36,224 nucleotides of DNA, from positions 1-36,224 of the forward strand of contig JAMOTK010000036.1 of assembly GCA_027062365.1 (NCBI GenBank), written 5' to 3'. The first letter of the stretch is position 1, and the number at the start of each line of letters is the position of its first letter. The position numbers and the translations under genes are program-made. Origin of the DNA: Sulfurovum sp. (GTDB lineage: Bacteria > Campylobacterota > Campylobacteria > Campylobacterales > Sulfurovaceae). The notes below the pieces were generated by a model that saw only the letters and a list, made by a program, of their open reading frames with translations, was not told the origin of the DNA and did no database searches. Shown in pieces: positions 16,949 through 25,217 of the stretch.

Positions 16949-18159
16949 AGGTATCTCTCTCCTTCTATATAAAGTTGTGTCACTTTTTTGCTATGAAGTA
17001 TCGTCCATAGGGCTAGTTCTTCTTCTCTCTTGGGTTTCTCATCTAGGGTAATGATGGCAAAATCAGCCAATCTTCCGACCTCTATCCTCCCACAGTTTAA
17101 GCCCAAAATATCTGAAGCTTTGCTCGTAATGGCATCGATGAGTTGGAGTGCTAGGGTATTCATTGGGATGTCATGGTGCATCATCAAGATGGCTCTAAGT
17201 TCATCTAAAATACTCAATGAATCATTGGAGCTTAGTCCATCGGTGGCAATAGTGTAGGGTAGGTTTAGATTTTCTATAGGCAACCTACCACAGCCCAAAT
17301 AACGGTTAGAACGTGGACAGTGTGCGATACTATGCCCCTTTTGGGCTAAGTAGTCTAATTCATCTTGTTTGGCTTGGGTACAGTGGGTAAAGTGGGTAGG
17401 GTGGGTATCAAAAGCATACATAAATTCTTGTATGGTACTAACAGGGGTAGAGGTGTTAAAGTATTTTTCAAAAAATCCTTTGAATGCTCCTTTGCCTTCT
17501 TCTAGCCAGATACGTTCTGCTTTAGATTCTAAAAAATGTGCCGATAGGGGAAGCTGGTGTTGTTTGGCTACAGTAACAGCCTTTTGCAAGATAATAGGGT
17601 GTACCGAATAGGGAGAATGTATCGCAATAGCAGGGCTAATTCGTGAAGATTTTTCACAAGACATAGAGGCTTTGACACGCTCCATAAAATCACCATAAAG
17701 CATATCGGCATACATTGCATTTGAGCCTATAAGCTCATTGAAAAACACCACTCGTTGAGGGGTCTTTTCGCAGACTTCAAGCTCATTACCAAAACTAGAA
17801 ATCGCTCCAAAAGTAGTCACACCTGATGCCATCATCTTTTGACATTGTTGCATCATTACAGCATTGTCACATTCTCCTACCAATGCTTCACGGTGTTGGA
17901 TAACTGAATCCAACCATGGCATAAAATCACCATATTTAAGAGATGTTTTATTGCTAGAAAATTCTAAATGTACATGGGTATTGATAAAGCCAGGATAGAG
18001 GATACTATGGTCTTGCATTTGGATAATCTCAGCATCGGGGTAGGTGTCTTTAAGTGTATCAACCTTGGCAATCTCTTCTATCTTATCACTAAAAGCCACA
18101 GCTTGATGATGGATATACCCATTGGGTGTATAAATATAATCTGCTTGTATGATTTTCAT
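16945..18159 (-). CDS. Aminofutalosine deaminase-like amidohydrolase (menaquinone biosynthesis)
   Basis: A metal-dependent amidohydrolase of 404 residues in the aminodeoxyfutalosine deaminase group of Campylobacterota, which converts 6-aminodeoxyfutalosine to deoxyfutalosine in the futalosine menaquinone route. Visible ligands and motifs are the N-terminal HxH (H62, H64 in NTHVHLEF), H208 (SAHFLES), H280 in HCPRSNRYLGCGRLP, and the catalytic aspartate D307 (ATDGLSSND). In Campylobacter jejuni the equivalent gene is next to aroQ and divergent from it. The same pair is split here by a two-gene ATPase/TOPRIM unit. The start is 11 bases after the TOPRIM stop, with AAAGGA beginning right at that stop codon, so it may be expressed as the last gene of that unit. 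Confidence 0.82.
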   Translation of the reverse strand: MKIIQADYIYTPNGYIHHQAVAFSDKIEEIAKVDTLKDTYPDAEIIQMQDHSILYPGFINTHVHLEFSSNKTSLKYGDFMPWLDSVIQHREALVGECDNAVMMQQCQKMMASGVTTFGAISSFGNELEVCEKTPQRVVFFNELIGSNAMYADMLYGDFMERVKASMSCEKSSRISPAIAIHSPYSVHPIILQKAVTVAKQHQLPLSAHFLESKAERIWLEEGKGAFKGFFEKYFNTSTPVSTIQEFMYAFDTHPTHFTHCTQAKQDELDYLAQKGHSIAHCPRSNRYLGCGRLPIENLNLPYTIATDGLSSNDSLSILDELRAILMMHHDIPMNTLALQLIDAITSKASDILGLNCGRIEVGRLADFAIITLDEKPKREEELALWTILHSKKVTQLYIEGERYL

Positions 18160-18170
18160 TTTTTATTCCT

Positions 18171-18812
18171 TTATATGTTTGTTGGCAAAGTATTGATGAA
18201 GATTTCAAAACTTTTATTTTTACTTATAATTTTTTTAAGTTCTTTTTGTTTTAGGAATTTTTGACTTAATTTATCATAGACTTTATAGGTTTTTTCTACT
18301 TTTATTTTTTTAGATTCTCTTTGCAATGCTTCAAAACATCCTGATACTTTTTCAGTTTTTAAATCTTTATAAAAAGGTAAAATCCAACATTCCAAAGAAT
18401 GCACAGAGATAGCAAAAATGATTTTTTCTTTATATTTTTGATAAAATATTTCTTTTTCATCAATCTTTTCTATCATTTTTTGCATTACACATTCAATAAT
18501 CTCTTCAATCGTTTGATTTTGATTGATAGAACAATTAAAACCCTCTGCAATATCCGTATCTATCTGAATAATAACATATTCGCTATTTAGCACATCATCT
18601 CTAAATCTTTTTTCACTAAGATATGAAAATATCGCTGTCCAACCTAAGCCAAAATCACTATGAGCTTGTTTCTTATCTGTTTCATCACGAGGAGGTTCAA
18701 GAGCAAAGATTTCTTCATCTAAATCCTCATATTCTTTATAAAAACCACATAAAATATTTTCAAGCACAATTTGGTCGGTAATCCCCTCTGTAATTAGTCC
18801 AAATTTTGCCAT
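18171..18812 (-). CDS. TOPRIM-like protein coupled to an AAA15 ATPase, candidate defence effector
   Basis: A 213-residue protein with the pattern of small TOPRIM nucleases. There is a glutamate after the first strand (GLITEGITDQIVLENIL, E9), a DxD after a hydrophobic strand (VIIQIDTD, D85 and D87), and SVHSLECWILPF (H138, E141, W143). The last resembles the ExW motif common in DUF4276-type and OLD-associated TOPRIM proteins. The C-terminal 60 residues are lysine-rich and probably helical. Its ATG shares one base with the ATPase stop (TAATG), so translation is coupled. Base composition looks more AT-rich than the flanking housekeeping genes, with many poly-A/T codons, suggesting transfer. I could not match it to a named family; nuclease activity is inference. 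Confidence 0.6.
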   Translation of the reverse strand: MAKFGLITEGITDQIVLENILCGFYKEYEDLDEEIFALEPPRDETDKKQAHSDFGLGWTAIFSYLSEKRFRDDVLNSEYVIIQIDTDIAEGFNCSINQNQTIEEIIECVMQKMIEKIDEKEIFYQKYKEKIIFAISVHSLECWILPFYKDLKTEKVSGCFEALQRESKKIKVEKTYKVYDKLSQKFLKQKELKKIISKNKSFEIFINTLPTNI

Positions 18813-20002
18813 TAAAAGCCTTTAGGTAATCCACCTAGATAACCTCTTAAAAATGCTTCTGAAAGTTTTAAAGGCTCATCATCTGAAGATTTTGGTTTAT
18901 TTTCAACGGTAATATTTTTAGTGCGTGTATAACCCTTTTTATTCCGAGAAACTACAAATAATTTCTGCTCTTCATCATTGAGATTAATCCCATCCAAAAT
19001 AGCAGGATTATGTGTGGTTAAAAATATCTGTTTGTCATATTTTTTGGATAATTCTGTCAAAATAGTCATAAGTTTGGTACATAGTTTTGGATTAAGTGAG
19101 GCATCTATATTGTCAATGGCAAAGGCTTTGGGGGTTTCTTTGGCTACGATAAGAGTGATATAAAAGAGAATAAATAAAAAGCCTTCATTTGCACTTCTTT
19201 GGGTAAATTCTTTATATAGGTATTTATCTTTTATCATGACTTTGTCTTCTTGGGGAGTATCCTTCGGAATATTTATATCTTCAAACCAATTAAAGAGTTG
19301 AAGAGATTCTATAATAGTTTCAATATAACTTTGATCTTCATACTCATTAATAACTGTTAGAAGTTTTAAGAGCCCTTCTCCATTAATCCCTAAAGGTTGG
19401 ATTTGTCCTTCTTTTTGGAAAATTCTTAAAGCTGTATTTTCTGGGGAATAAATAATAAAATTAAAAAAATCTATATTATTTTTCAATGTTTTAATTAGTA
19501 AATTTAATTTATCTTTTGTTTCTTTTTGAAATGTCTTTAAAACTTCTTTTTTCTGTGAAGAATTTAATGGTTTTTCAAGATCTTCTTCAATATTTTTTAT
19601 TAACATTAATTTTATGTGTTCATATAATTTTGATTCATCAGTTTCAAGATTATATATTTTTTCTTTTTCTACTTCAATCCAAGTTGTATATTCTTGATTA
19701 TCATGTTTAAAAATAAATTTTTTAAAAGTTTCTTTAAAGTTTAGATTAATTTCAATATTCTTATCCCTCTCCCCCTCATCAAAAGCACTTCTCATCAACT
19801 CAGGTTCAGGTACTCTCATCCCACGAGGAAATAAAAACTCATTAGATAACATATTAGACTCACTAGCCGAAACAAAAACCAAAGCTTCTAAAAGATTGCT
19901 TTTCCCACTTCCGTTTTCTCCGATAAAGACATTGATACGTCCAACTTCTATTTCTAGGTCATAGATGGACTTAAAATTTTGAATATGAATTTTTTCTATC
20001 AT
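18812..20002 (-). CDS. AAA15 family ATPase (OLD/RecF-like), candidate defence sensor
   Basis: A 396-residue ABC-type ATPase of the AAA15 group. It opens with IEKIHIQNFKSIYDLEIE, as OLD and RecF proteins do, then Walker A GENGSGKS (28-35). A long helical insertion follows (about 80-180, rich in K and E), which replaces the coiled coil. A signature-like RSANEG lies at 269-274, Walker B is AFAIDNID (D297), and the switch histidine is H331 (FLTTHNPAIL). The residue after the Walker B aspartate, normally catalytic Glu, is Asn298. There is no fused TOPRIM domain; the next gene supplies one. Related ATPases occur in PARIS, split OLD and other two-gene anti-phage systems. It could instead act in DNA repair. 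Confidence 0.8.
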   Translation of the reverse strand: MIEKIHIQNFKSIYDLEIEVGRINVFIGENGSGKSNLLEALVFVSASESNMLSNEFLFPRGMRVPEPELMRSAFDEGERDKNIEINLNFKETFKKFIFKHDNQEYTTWIEVEKEKIYNLETDESKLYEHIKLMLIKNIEEDLEKPLNSSQKKEVLKTFQKETKDKLNLLIKTLKNNIDFFNFIIYSPENTALRIFQKEGQIQPLGINGEGLLKLLTVINEYEDQSYIETIIESLQLFNWFEDINIPKDTPQEDKVMIKDKYLYKEFTQRSANEGFLFILFYITLIVAKETPKAFAIDNIDASLNPKLCTKLMTILTELSKKYDKQIFLTTHNPAILDGINLNDEEQKLFVVSRNKKGYTRTKNITVENKPKSSDDEPLKLSEAFLRGYLGGLPKGF

Positions 20003-20037
20003 TTTATACTACTTTTATTTATATTTTTATAAAGATA

Positions 20038-20060
20038 ATTATATCCTTAACTCATTGAGT
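20038..20060 (-). promoter_or_regulatory. Promoter and possible operator of the ATPase/TOPRIM unit
   Basis: TATAAT on the minus strand (20038-20043) lies about 36 bases before the ATPase ATG. Just upstream of it, at 20050-20060, is the perfect inverted repeat ACTCA-T-TGAGT, which would sit in the -10/-35 spacer. That position suits a repressor. The region 20003-20142 holds nothing else obvious except the aroQ leader on the other strand. Confidence 0.4.
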
Positions 20061-20142
20061 ATAAGATTTTATAAGAAAATTATATATATATTAAACCTAT
20101 TACGCTAAAATAATATCAAATTTATATATAATAAGGTATACA

Positions 20143-20619
20143 ATGAAAATAGTCGTTATCCAAGGTCCTAATCTTAATATGCTCGGTATTAGAGAACAAA
20201 ATGTTTATGGTCCAATGAAATTAGAAGATATTCATGTACAAATGAAGGGTTTTGCTGGGCAAAATAAGATTGATATTGAATTTTTTCAGTCCAATTTAGA
20301 GGGTGAAATTGTTGACCGTATTCAAGAATGTTTAGGCGATGCTGATGGAATTATCATCAATCCTGCTGCGTATACACATACCTCTATTGCGATTAGAGAT
20401 GCTATCTCTGCTGTACAAATACCTACACTTGAAGTACATCTTTCAAATATTTACCAAAGAGAAGAGTTTAGACATACATCATTAACAGCCCCTGTATGTG
20501 CAGGACAAATCACAGGTATGGGACCATTTGGGTATCACTTGGCTATGGTGGGTATGACTCAAATACTCAATGAAGTAAAAATGATGAAAGAGCAACAAGC
20601 CAAAGTACAACAAAAGTAA
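20143..20619 (+). CDS. aroQ: Type II 3-dehydroquinate dehydratase
   Basis: Converts 3-dehydroquinate to 3-dehydroshikimate in the shikimate pathway. [16 protein letters not shown] holds the catalytic tyrosine Y22 and the lid-loop arginine. [16 protein letters not shown] carries the substrate-binding Asn, and [15 protein letters not shown] holds the general-acid histidine H99 and R110. The protein has 158 residues, normal for the dodecameric type II enzyme. AAGG lies 6 bases before the ATG. A likely -10 is TAAAAT at 20106-20111. It leads a run with the M24 peptidase, folK and flhF, with 12, 6 and overlapping spacing, a gene order characteristic of Campylobacterota. Confidence 0.97.
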   Translation: MKIVVIQGPNLNMLGIREQNVYGPMKLEDIHVQMKGFAGQNKIDIEFFQSNLEGEIVDRIQECLGDADGIIINPAAYTHTSIAIRDAISAVQIPTLEVHLSNIYQREEFRHTSLTAPVCAGQITGMGPFGYHLAMVGMTQILNEVKMMKEQQAKVQQK

Positions 20620-20631
20620 AAAGTATAGACT

Positions 20632-21651
20632 ATGAATTATATGCTCAAAGATGAAAATGCTATCTATTATGAATGTGGCTATAGCTGTGACAATGCACTA
20701 TATTTATGTTTGGGTAAAGAGGCATATTTTATTACAGATAGTCGCTACACCCTAGATGCCAATGAGCATATCCAAAATGCAAAGGTCATCATAGGGGGTG
20801 ACTTGTATGGGGAAGCTGTGAAAATCCTCAAAAAATCTAAGGTTAAAAAAGTTATCTTTGACCCAAAAGAGTGGACAGTATATGGCTTTGAAAAAATAGA
20901 TCAAAATACCAAAGTTACATTTAAGCCTGAGCTTGATTTTTCTCATAAAAAACGTATTATCAAATCAGATGAAACATTAAAAATCCTTGCCAAATCGGCA
21001 AAACTAGGTGCAAAAGCATTTGCTGCTTTGGCTTCGGAGTTTCGTCAAAATGGTTTTGGCAAAGATGAATATACCTTGACACATATAGCAAAAGGGATAT
21101 TGGGTAGTTTTGGAAAGTATGATTTGAGTTTTGACCCTATCGTAGCTATCAATAAAAATGCTGCCAAACCTCATGCACTTCCTACTTCTACACTCTTAGA
21201 AAAAAATGATTTACTTTTGGTCGATGCGGGGCTTAAATATAAGCGTTACTGCTCCGATAGAACACGTACCATTCAAGCAGATAAGTATTTTATGTTTGAT
21301 ACCCATCAAGAATTTAAACGTAAAAAAATACAAAAAGCCTATGATACAGTACTCAAAGCCCATGACCATGCTATAGCTAAGGCACGTTCTGGCATGAAAG
21401 CCAAAAAAGTAGATGCACTGACACGTAATATCATAGAAAAAGCAGGATTTGGAGCGTATTATATCCATTCTACAGGACATGGGGTAGGGCTTGATATTCA
21501 TGAAATGCCTTATATCTCCAAAAAGTCCGATACAATTATCGAAGATGGTATGGTCTATACGATAGAACCAGGTATTTATATCCCCAATGAATTTGGTATA
21601 CGTATAGAAGATATGGTCGCAATGGTAGATGGTAAAGCCGTGGTATTATAG
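20632..21651 (+). CDS. M24 family metallopeptidase (Xaa-Pro aminopeptidase/dipeptidase-like)
   Basis: A pita-bread-fold peptidase of 339 residues that should cut bonds next to proline. All five dinuclear metal ligands are in place: D198 (LLVDAGLKY), D209 (CSDRTRT), H283 (STGHGVGLDIHE), E312 (TIEPGIYIP) and E326 (IRIEDM). The N-terminal roughly 110 residues form the creatinase-like domain (YFITDSRYTLDA). It is shorter than E. coli PepP (about 440) and similar in size to Bacillus-type YqhT/PepQ enzymes. The annotation Xaa-Pro peptidase family protein is safest. It is located between aroQ and folK, almost certainly in one transcript. Confidence 0.88.
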   Translation: MNYMLKDENAIYYECGYSCDNALYLCLGKEAYFITDSRYTLDANEHIQNAKVIIGGDLYGEAVKILKKSKVKKVIFDPKEWTVYGFEKIDQNTKVTFKPELDFSHKKRIIKSDETLKILAKSAKLGAKAFAALASEFRQNGFGKDEYTLTHIAKGILGSFGKYDLSFDPIVAINKNAAKPHALPTSTLLEKNDLLLVDAGLKYKRYCSDRTRTIQADKYFMFDTHQEFKRKKIQKAYDTVLKAHDHAIAKARSGMKAKKVDALTRNIIEKAGFGAYYIHSTGHGVGLDIHEMPYISKKSDTIIEDGMVYTIEPGIYIPNEFGIRIEDMVAMVDGKAVVL

Positions 21652-21657
21652 CCCGTC

Positions 21658-22140
21658 ATGAAAAAAACACTCAACGCAAAGCATACCTTGATTCGGAGAC
21701 TCTCTTTCCCTACTAGCAAAATAAATAGGGGTGGATATAAGGTTTTACTTGGTATTGGTGGTAATATTGGCGATGTATTACGTCGTTTTGAGCATCTTTT
21801 GGTGTATCTACAGCGTGATGGTCTTGTCCATATTTTGGAGACAGCACCTATACTTAAAAATCCCCCTTTTGGATATACAAAACAGGCTGATTTTTATAAT
21901 TCTTTGTTGTTGATTGAGACAGACCTTACAGCTAAGGCATTATTGCGTTATGTACTGCGTGTAGAAAAAATATTTGGACGGAAGCGTTCTTTTGCTGATG
22001 CACCTCGTACACTTGATATTGATATTATATTTTATGAAAATATAACACTAGATACAAAAAGATTGACACTGCCTCATCATGGTTGGATGAAACGGGACTC
22101 TGTGTTGATACCACTTTCTTATATGAAGAGGCAACTGTGA
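21658..22140 (+). CDS. folK: 6-hydroxymethyl-7,8-dihydropterin pyrophosphokinase
   Basis: Transfers pyrophosphate from ATP to hydroxymethyldihydropterin in folate synthesis. The core begins at about residue 28 (KVLLGIGGNIGDVLRRFE), includes ETAPILKNPPFGYTKQADFYN for pterin binding and ends in the signature RTLDIDIIFY with the Mg-binding D120 and D122. A basic N-terminal extension of about 27 residues is common in Campylobacterota FolK. The stop TGA overlaps the GTG start of flhF. No folP or folB is in the window. Confidence 0.92.
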   Translation: MKKTLNAKHTLIRRLSFPTSKINRGGYKVLLGIGGNIGDVLRRFEHLLVYLQRDGLVHILETAPILKNPPFGYTKQADFYNSLLLIETDLTAKALLRYVLRVEKIFGRKRSFADAPRTLDIDIIFYENITLDTKRLTLPHHGWMKRDSVLIPLSYMKRQL

Positions 22141-23246
22141 TAACTGAAACATTTATAGCAAACAATCCTAAAGATGCGTATAATGATGCCTTAGATACCT
22201 ATGGCTCTACTATTACACTCATCTCTGCAAAGCAAGTAGAGTCTACACAGAGTGAAAGTAGCCATTTTGAAGTGACAGTGGGTATCCATGATGAGATATA
22301 TGAAGCCAAGGCATTGAGTATACTGCTTAAAGAAGCCAAAGAAGAAGACAAACACGAAGAACAAGTACTCTTAAGTGAAGTGGATAAACTCAAAGAAGAA
22401 CTCGCACTTATGAAGAAAAAAATGACCTGTGCGCAAAGACAAAGTGTACTAGATAAAGTAAAAGAGTTGTTTAGACAAAAAGGTATTAGTGACACATGGC
22501 TAGAACCTATCTGTGAAATTTTGTATGCTAAAAGTATGATGGAGACGAGTATCTTAGAAGATGATACACTTTTAATCTCTTATATATTAGCAGAAATGGA
22601 TGCAACGCTCAAAATAAAAGAAGAATCTCTTAATGAATCTAAAATTATCATGATTGTAGGGCCTACAGGCGTAGGAAAGACTACCACTATCGCCAAACTA
22701 GCAGCTAGATATACTTATATGATGGACAAATCGTATAAAGTAGGGTTTATCAATCTTGATAACTACAAGATAGGGGCATTTGACCAATTAGGACACTTTG
22801 CAGAAGTGATGGATATAAAGCATCTACCCATAGATAATGTACAAGATTTTATTGAAGGACTCAAAGTATTGACAGACTATGATGTACTTTTTATAGATAC
22901 CACAGGCATGTCTCCTTATGATACGCAGAGGTTTATCCGTACGGTTGAGTTTGTACAGTCAGATATGGATAAAAAACTAGAAGTTAATCTTGTCTTACCT
23001 GCCACCATCAAATATGAAGATATGCACGATATTTATAATAACTTTTCTTTTTTAAATCTCAATTCTGTTATTATCTCCAAATTTGATGAGACCAAGTATT
23101 TGGGTACGTTACTCAATTTCATGTTACTCTATAAGATACCTATGAGTTATTTTTCTATAGGACAAGAAGTACCTGATGATTTAATAGTGGCTTCTAAAGA
23201 GTATTTATTAGAGCGTTTTATCGATGATTTAAGTCACTCTTCTTGA
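22137..23246 (+). CDS. flhF: Flagellar-type SRP GTPase FlhF
   Basis: An SRP-family GTPase that positions polar flagella. From GTG at 22137 it has 369 residues. The N-terminal B domain has VITETFIANNPKDAYNDAL and a charged helical linker (around 95-125). The NG domain has P-loop IVGPTGVGKTTTIAKLAAR (about 172-190), INLDNYKIGAFDQL (G2), LFIDTTGMSPYD (G3; more usually DTAGRS) and ISKFDETKYLG (G4). GTG was chosen over the TTG at 22083 because GAAGAGG lies about 6 bases upstream and GTGA overlaps the folK stop. The usual downstream neighbour flhG is missing; mnmA follows instead, and no other flagellar gene is in the window. Confidence 0.88.
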   Translation: MITETFIANNPKDAYNDALDTYGSTITLISAKQVESTQSESSHFEVTVGIHDEIYEAKALSILLKEAKEEDKHEEQVLLSEVDKLKEELALMKKKMTCAQRQSVLDKVKELFRQKGISDTWLEPICEILYAKSMMETSILEDDTLLISYILAEMDATLKIKEESLNESKIIMIVGPTGVGKTTTIAKLAARYTYMMDKSYKVGFINLDNYKIGAFDQLGHFAEVMDIKHLPIDNVQDFIEGLKVLTDYDVLFIDTTGMSPYDTQRFIRTVEFVQSDMDKKLEVNLVLPATIKYEDMHDIYNNFSFLNLNSVIISKFDETKYLGTLLNFMLLYKIPMSYFSIGQEVPDDLIVASKEYLLERFIDDLSHSS

Positions 23247-23274
23247 GAGTGTCAAATAATAAAAAAGGCGTATA

Positions 23275-24306
23275 ATGGCAAAGGCAAATGGTAAAAAAGT
23301 ATTGGTAGGTATGAGTGGAGGGGTAGACTCTACCGTAACAGCGATACTCTTGCAACAAGAGGGCTATGAGGTAGAGGGTGTCTATATGAAACTCCACCAT
23401 AAAGCTGGTTACCATGAAGAGAATTTTACCAAAGCCCAACGTGTCGCAGACTACTTGGGTATCAAAGTACATTTTCATGACCTCTCTGTAGCCTTTAAAG
23501 AAGAGGTGTATGACTATTTTGTGCAGAGTTATAAAGAAGGACTTACCCCCAATCCTTGTGTCATGTGTAACCGTACCATTAAGTTTGGTAAGATGGTAGA
23601 TTTTGCTGATAGTATAGGGGCAGAGTATGTAGCCACAGGACATTATATCCAGTGTGATGGAGCGTTCATCTATGCTGCAAAAGATGCCAACAAAGACCAA
23701 AGTTACTTTCTGTGTGAAGTCAAAAAAGAGGTACTTCCTCGCCTTATCTTCCCTTTGGGTACATGGGTCAAATCAGATGTCAAAGCCTTTGCTTCCAAGA
23801 TAGAAGTACTTCAAGACCTTGCCACACAAGCAGAAAGTTCTGAGATATGTTTTGTAGAAAATAGTTATGATGAAGTACTAGCCAAACACATGGATATAGA
23901 CATCCCTGGTGAGACAGTCGATACAGAGGGCAATGTCATCGGCACACACAAAGGCTATATGCACTACACGATTGGAAAGCGTAGAGGCTTCTTTGTCAAT
24001 GGTGCGCATGACCCTCACTTCGTCTTAGCCATCAAACCTGAGAATAACCAAATCGTAGTAGGCACCAAAGAAAAACTAGAAGAACACCAATTTAATGTAA
24101 AACAGCTCAATCTATTTGATGAATTAACAGAGTTTGATTGCCACGTCAAAGTACGCTACCGTACCACAGCAGTACGTTGCCATGTACACATCAAAGATGG
24201 CATAGCCAATGTCACCCTAAAAGAACCAGTCTTCGGACTAGCCAAAGGACAAATAGCTGCCTTTTATGACAATGATAAATTATTAGGTGGTGGGGTGATT
24301 TGTTAG
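23275..24306 (+). CDS. mnmA: tRNA 2-thiouridine(34) synthase MnmA
   Basis: Thiolates uridine 34 of the tRNAs for Lys, Glu and Gln. The PP-loop [13 protein letters not shown] (about 11-23) binds ATP. C95 in [13 protein letters not shown] and C192 in AESSEICFV form the catalytic disulfide pair. YATGH-type motif VATGHYIQ and KDQSYFLCE are conserved. The C-terminal beta-barrel ([12 protein letters not shown] onward) is complete. Length 343 is slightly short of E. coli's 368, as in other Campylobacterota. AAAAAAGG precedes the ATG. A 6-bp hairpin without a T run (23235-23251) lies between flhF and this gene and is unlikely to stop transcription. Confidence 0.97.
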   Translation: MAKANGKKVLVGMSGGVDSTVTAILLQQEGYEVEGVYMKLHHKAGYHEENFTKAQRVADYLGIKVHFHDLSVAFKEEVYDYFVQSYKEGLTPNPCVMCNRTIKFGKMVDFADSIGAEYVATGHYIQCDGAFIYAAKDANKDQSYFLCEVKKEVLPRLIFPLGTWVKSDVKAFASKIEVLQDLATQAESSEICFVENSYDEVLAKHMDIDIPGETVDTEGNVIGTHKGYMHYTIGKRRGFFVNGAHDPHFVLAIKPENNQIVVGTKEKLEEHQFNVKQLNLFDELTEFDCHVKVRYRTTAVRCHVHIKDGIANVTLKEPVFGLAKGQIAAFYDNDKLLGGGVIC

Positions 24307-24321
24307 AGGGGTATTTGAAAA

Positions 24322-24570
24322 CTATATCTCACCTCTATACAAATCATACACAGGAAAGGCAAGGTCATAATCATTCCACTCTAAGTCACCATAGGATAGA
24401 GAGAAGTTTTTAAATAACTTTATATCTCTATATTTTTGTATCTCAGGATGAGTAGAAGAGAGTATAAAATCTCTAAAATCTAAAATCTTTCTCTTACCAT
24501 CATTAAATATAAGTGATATTTTATACCCATCTATATATTTGGCTTTTGTTATGGAAATTATTTTTGACAT
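24322..24570 (-). CDS. DUF2442 domain protein
   Basis: An 82-residue protein with the whole DUF2442 pattern: DGYKISLIFNDGKRKILDF early, and FKNFSLSYGDLEWNDYDLAFPVYDLY at the end. DUF2442 proteins are often the partner of DUF4160 (HigB-like toxin-associated) genes, but none is seen here. The frame stays open for about 30 codons upstream of the ATG (reading AEFIIVEGKIVDIKIG) without a standard start codon. This may be leader DNA or the remains of a longer protein. Convergent with mnmA. Confidence 0.72.
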   Translation of the reverse strand: MSKIISITKAKYIDGYKISLIFNDGKRKILDFRDFILSSTHPEIQKYRDIKLFKNFSLSYGDLEWNDYDLAFPVYDLYRGEI

Positions 24571-24664
24571 GATTACTTTACCTTTGACAGTACCTATTTT
24601 AATATCAACTATCTTACCCTCTACTATGATAAACTCTGCATTTTTTATTTTTCTTCTAGAGTTT

Positions 24665-24670
24665 ATTATA
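24665..24670 (-). promoter_or_regulatory. Possible -10 box upstream of the DUF2442 gene
   Basis: The minus strand reads TATAAT, overlapping the stop codon of the RDD gene. It lies about 95 bases before the DUF2442 ATG. No -35 is clear, so it may be chance in AT-rich DNA. Confidence 0.3.
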
Positions 24671-25121
24671 CTTGATTTTCAAATTTAACAGGTTCAGTTA
24701 AATTATTTCTGATTACTACTGTACCAGCAAGTTTATCGTGCCATCCTTGTTTTCGTTTATCAATACCAACCCATATTATTCCAAGGAACAATGGAATTAT
24801 TGAAACATAGTAACCTAGATAGCGAATTGTGAATTGACGAGTGGAAGGTTTAGCTCCAGTTTTTGCATCAACTATGGTTAATTTAGTAGCCATTTTCCCT
24901 GGTGTAGCAGATTTATAAGCCCAAAAACTAATGACAACTACTGCAGGTACTATATAGTTAAACATAATATCCCAAAATCCTTTGATAAAAGACTCGTTTA
25001 GCCAATAATCTACGCCATATATAACGGTAAGTATTGGTCCAATTAATATTAATATTAGAATGGTATCTATGATTGAAGCTCCCGTTCTAATCCAAAATCC
25101 TGCATATTCTTGCTCATTCAT
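24666..25121 (-). CDS. RDD family membrane protein
   Basis: A 151-residue membrane protein of the RDD family. YAGFWIRTGASIIDTILILILIG carries the Arg and Asp of the name, helices run at about 18-37, 52-75 and 108-126, and KSATPGKMATKLTIVDAKTG is the conserved cytoplasmic segment. The last part, WHDKLAGTVVI, is also typical. The role of RDD proteins is mostly unknown; some are ion antiporters or assembly factors. The ATG at 25121 is chosen because AGGAGG sits 8 bases upstream. The ATG at 25154 would have only 1-2 bases of leader after the likely promoter. Confidence 0.85.
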   Translation of the reverse strand: MNEQEYAGFWIRTGASIIDTILILILIGPILTVIYGVDYWLNESFIKGFWDIMFNYIVPAVVVISFWAYKSATPGKMATKLTIVDAKTGAKPSTRQFTIRYLGYYVSIIPLFLGIIWVGIDKRKQGWHDKLAGTVVIRNNLTEPVKFENQV

Positions 25122-25162
25122 ATGTGTATCCTCCTGTATGGTATAACTATTCATTCAACCCC

Positions 25163-25168
25163 ATTATA
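25163..25168 (-). promoter_or_regulatory. -10 box of the RDD gene
   Basis: TATAAT on the minus strand, about 42 bases before the RDD ATG. Transcription would start near 25156, leaving a leader that contains the AGGAGG ribosome site. The gap 25122-25217 is otherwise AT-rich and empty. Confidence 0.5.
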
Positions 25169-25217
25169 AGTATCTACTAATAATATATATTTAGTTAAAA
25201 ATATTATACTTTAAAAC

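Noticed and set aside
23235-23251. Hairpin between flhF and mnmA as a terminator
   Set aside because: Only a 6-bp stem and no T run follows; the genes are 28 bases apart and probably co-transcribed.
23218-23700. 160-codon open frame on the minus strand
   Set aside because: Antisense to mnmA across its catalytic P-loop; no domain, no ribosome site.
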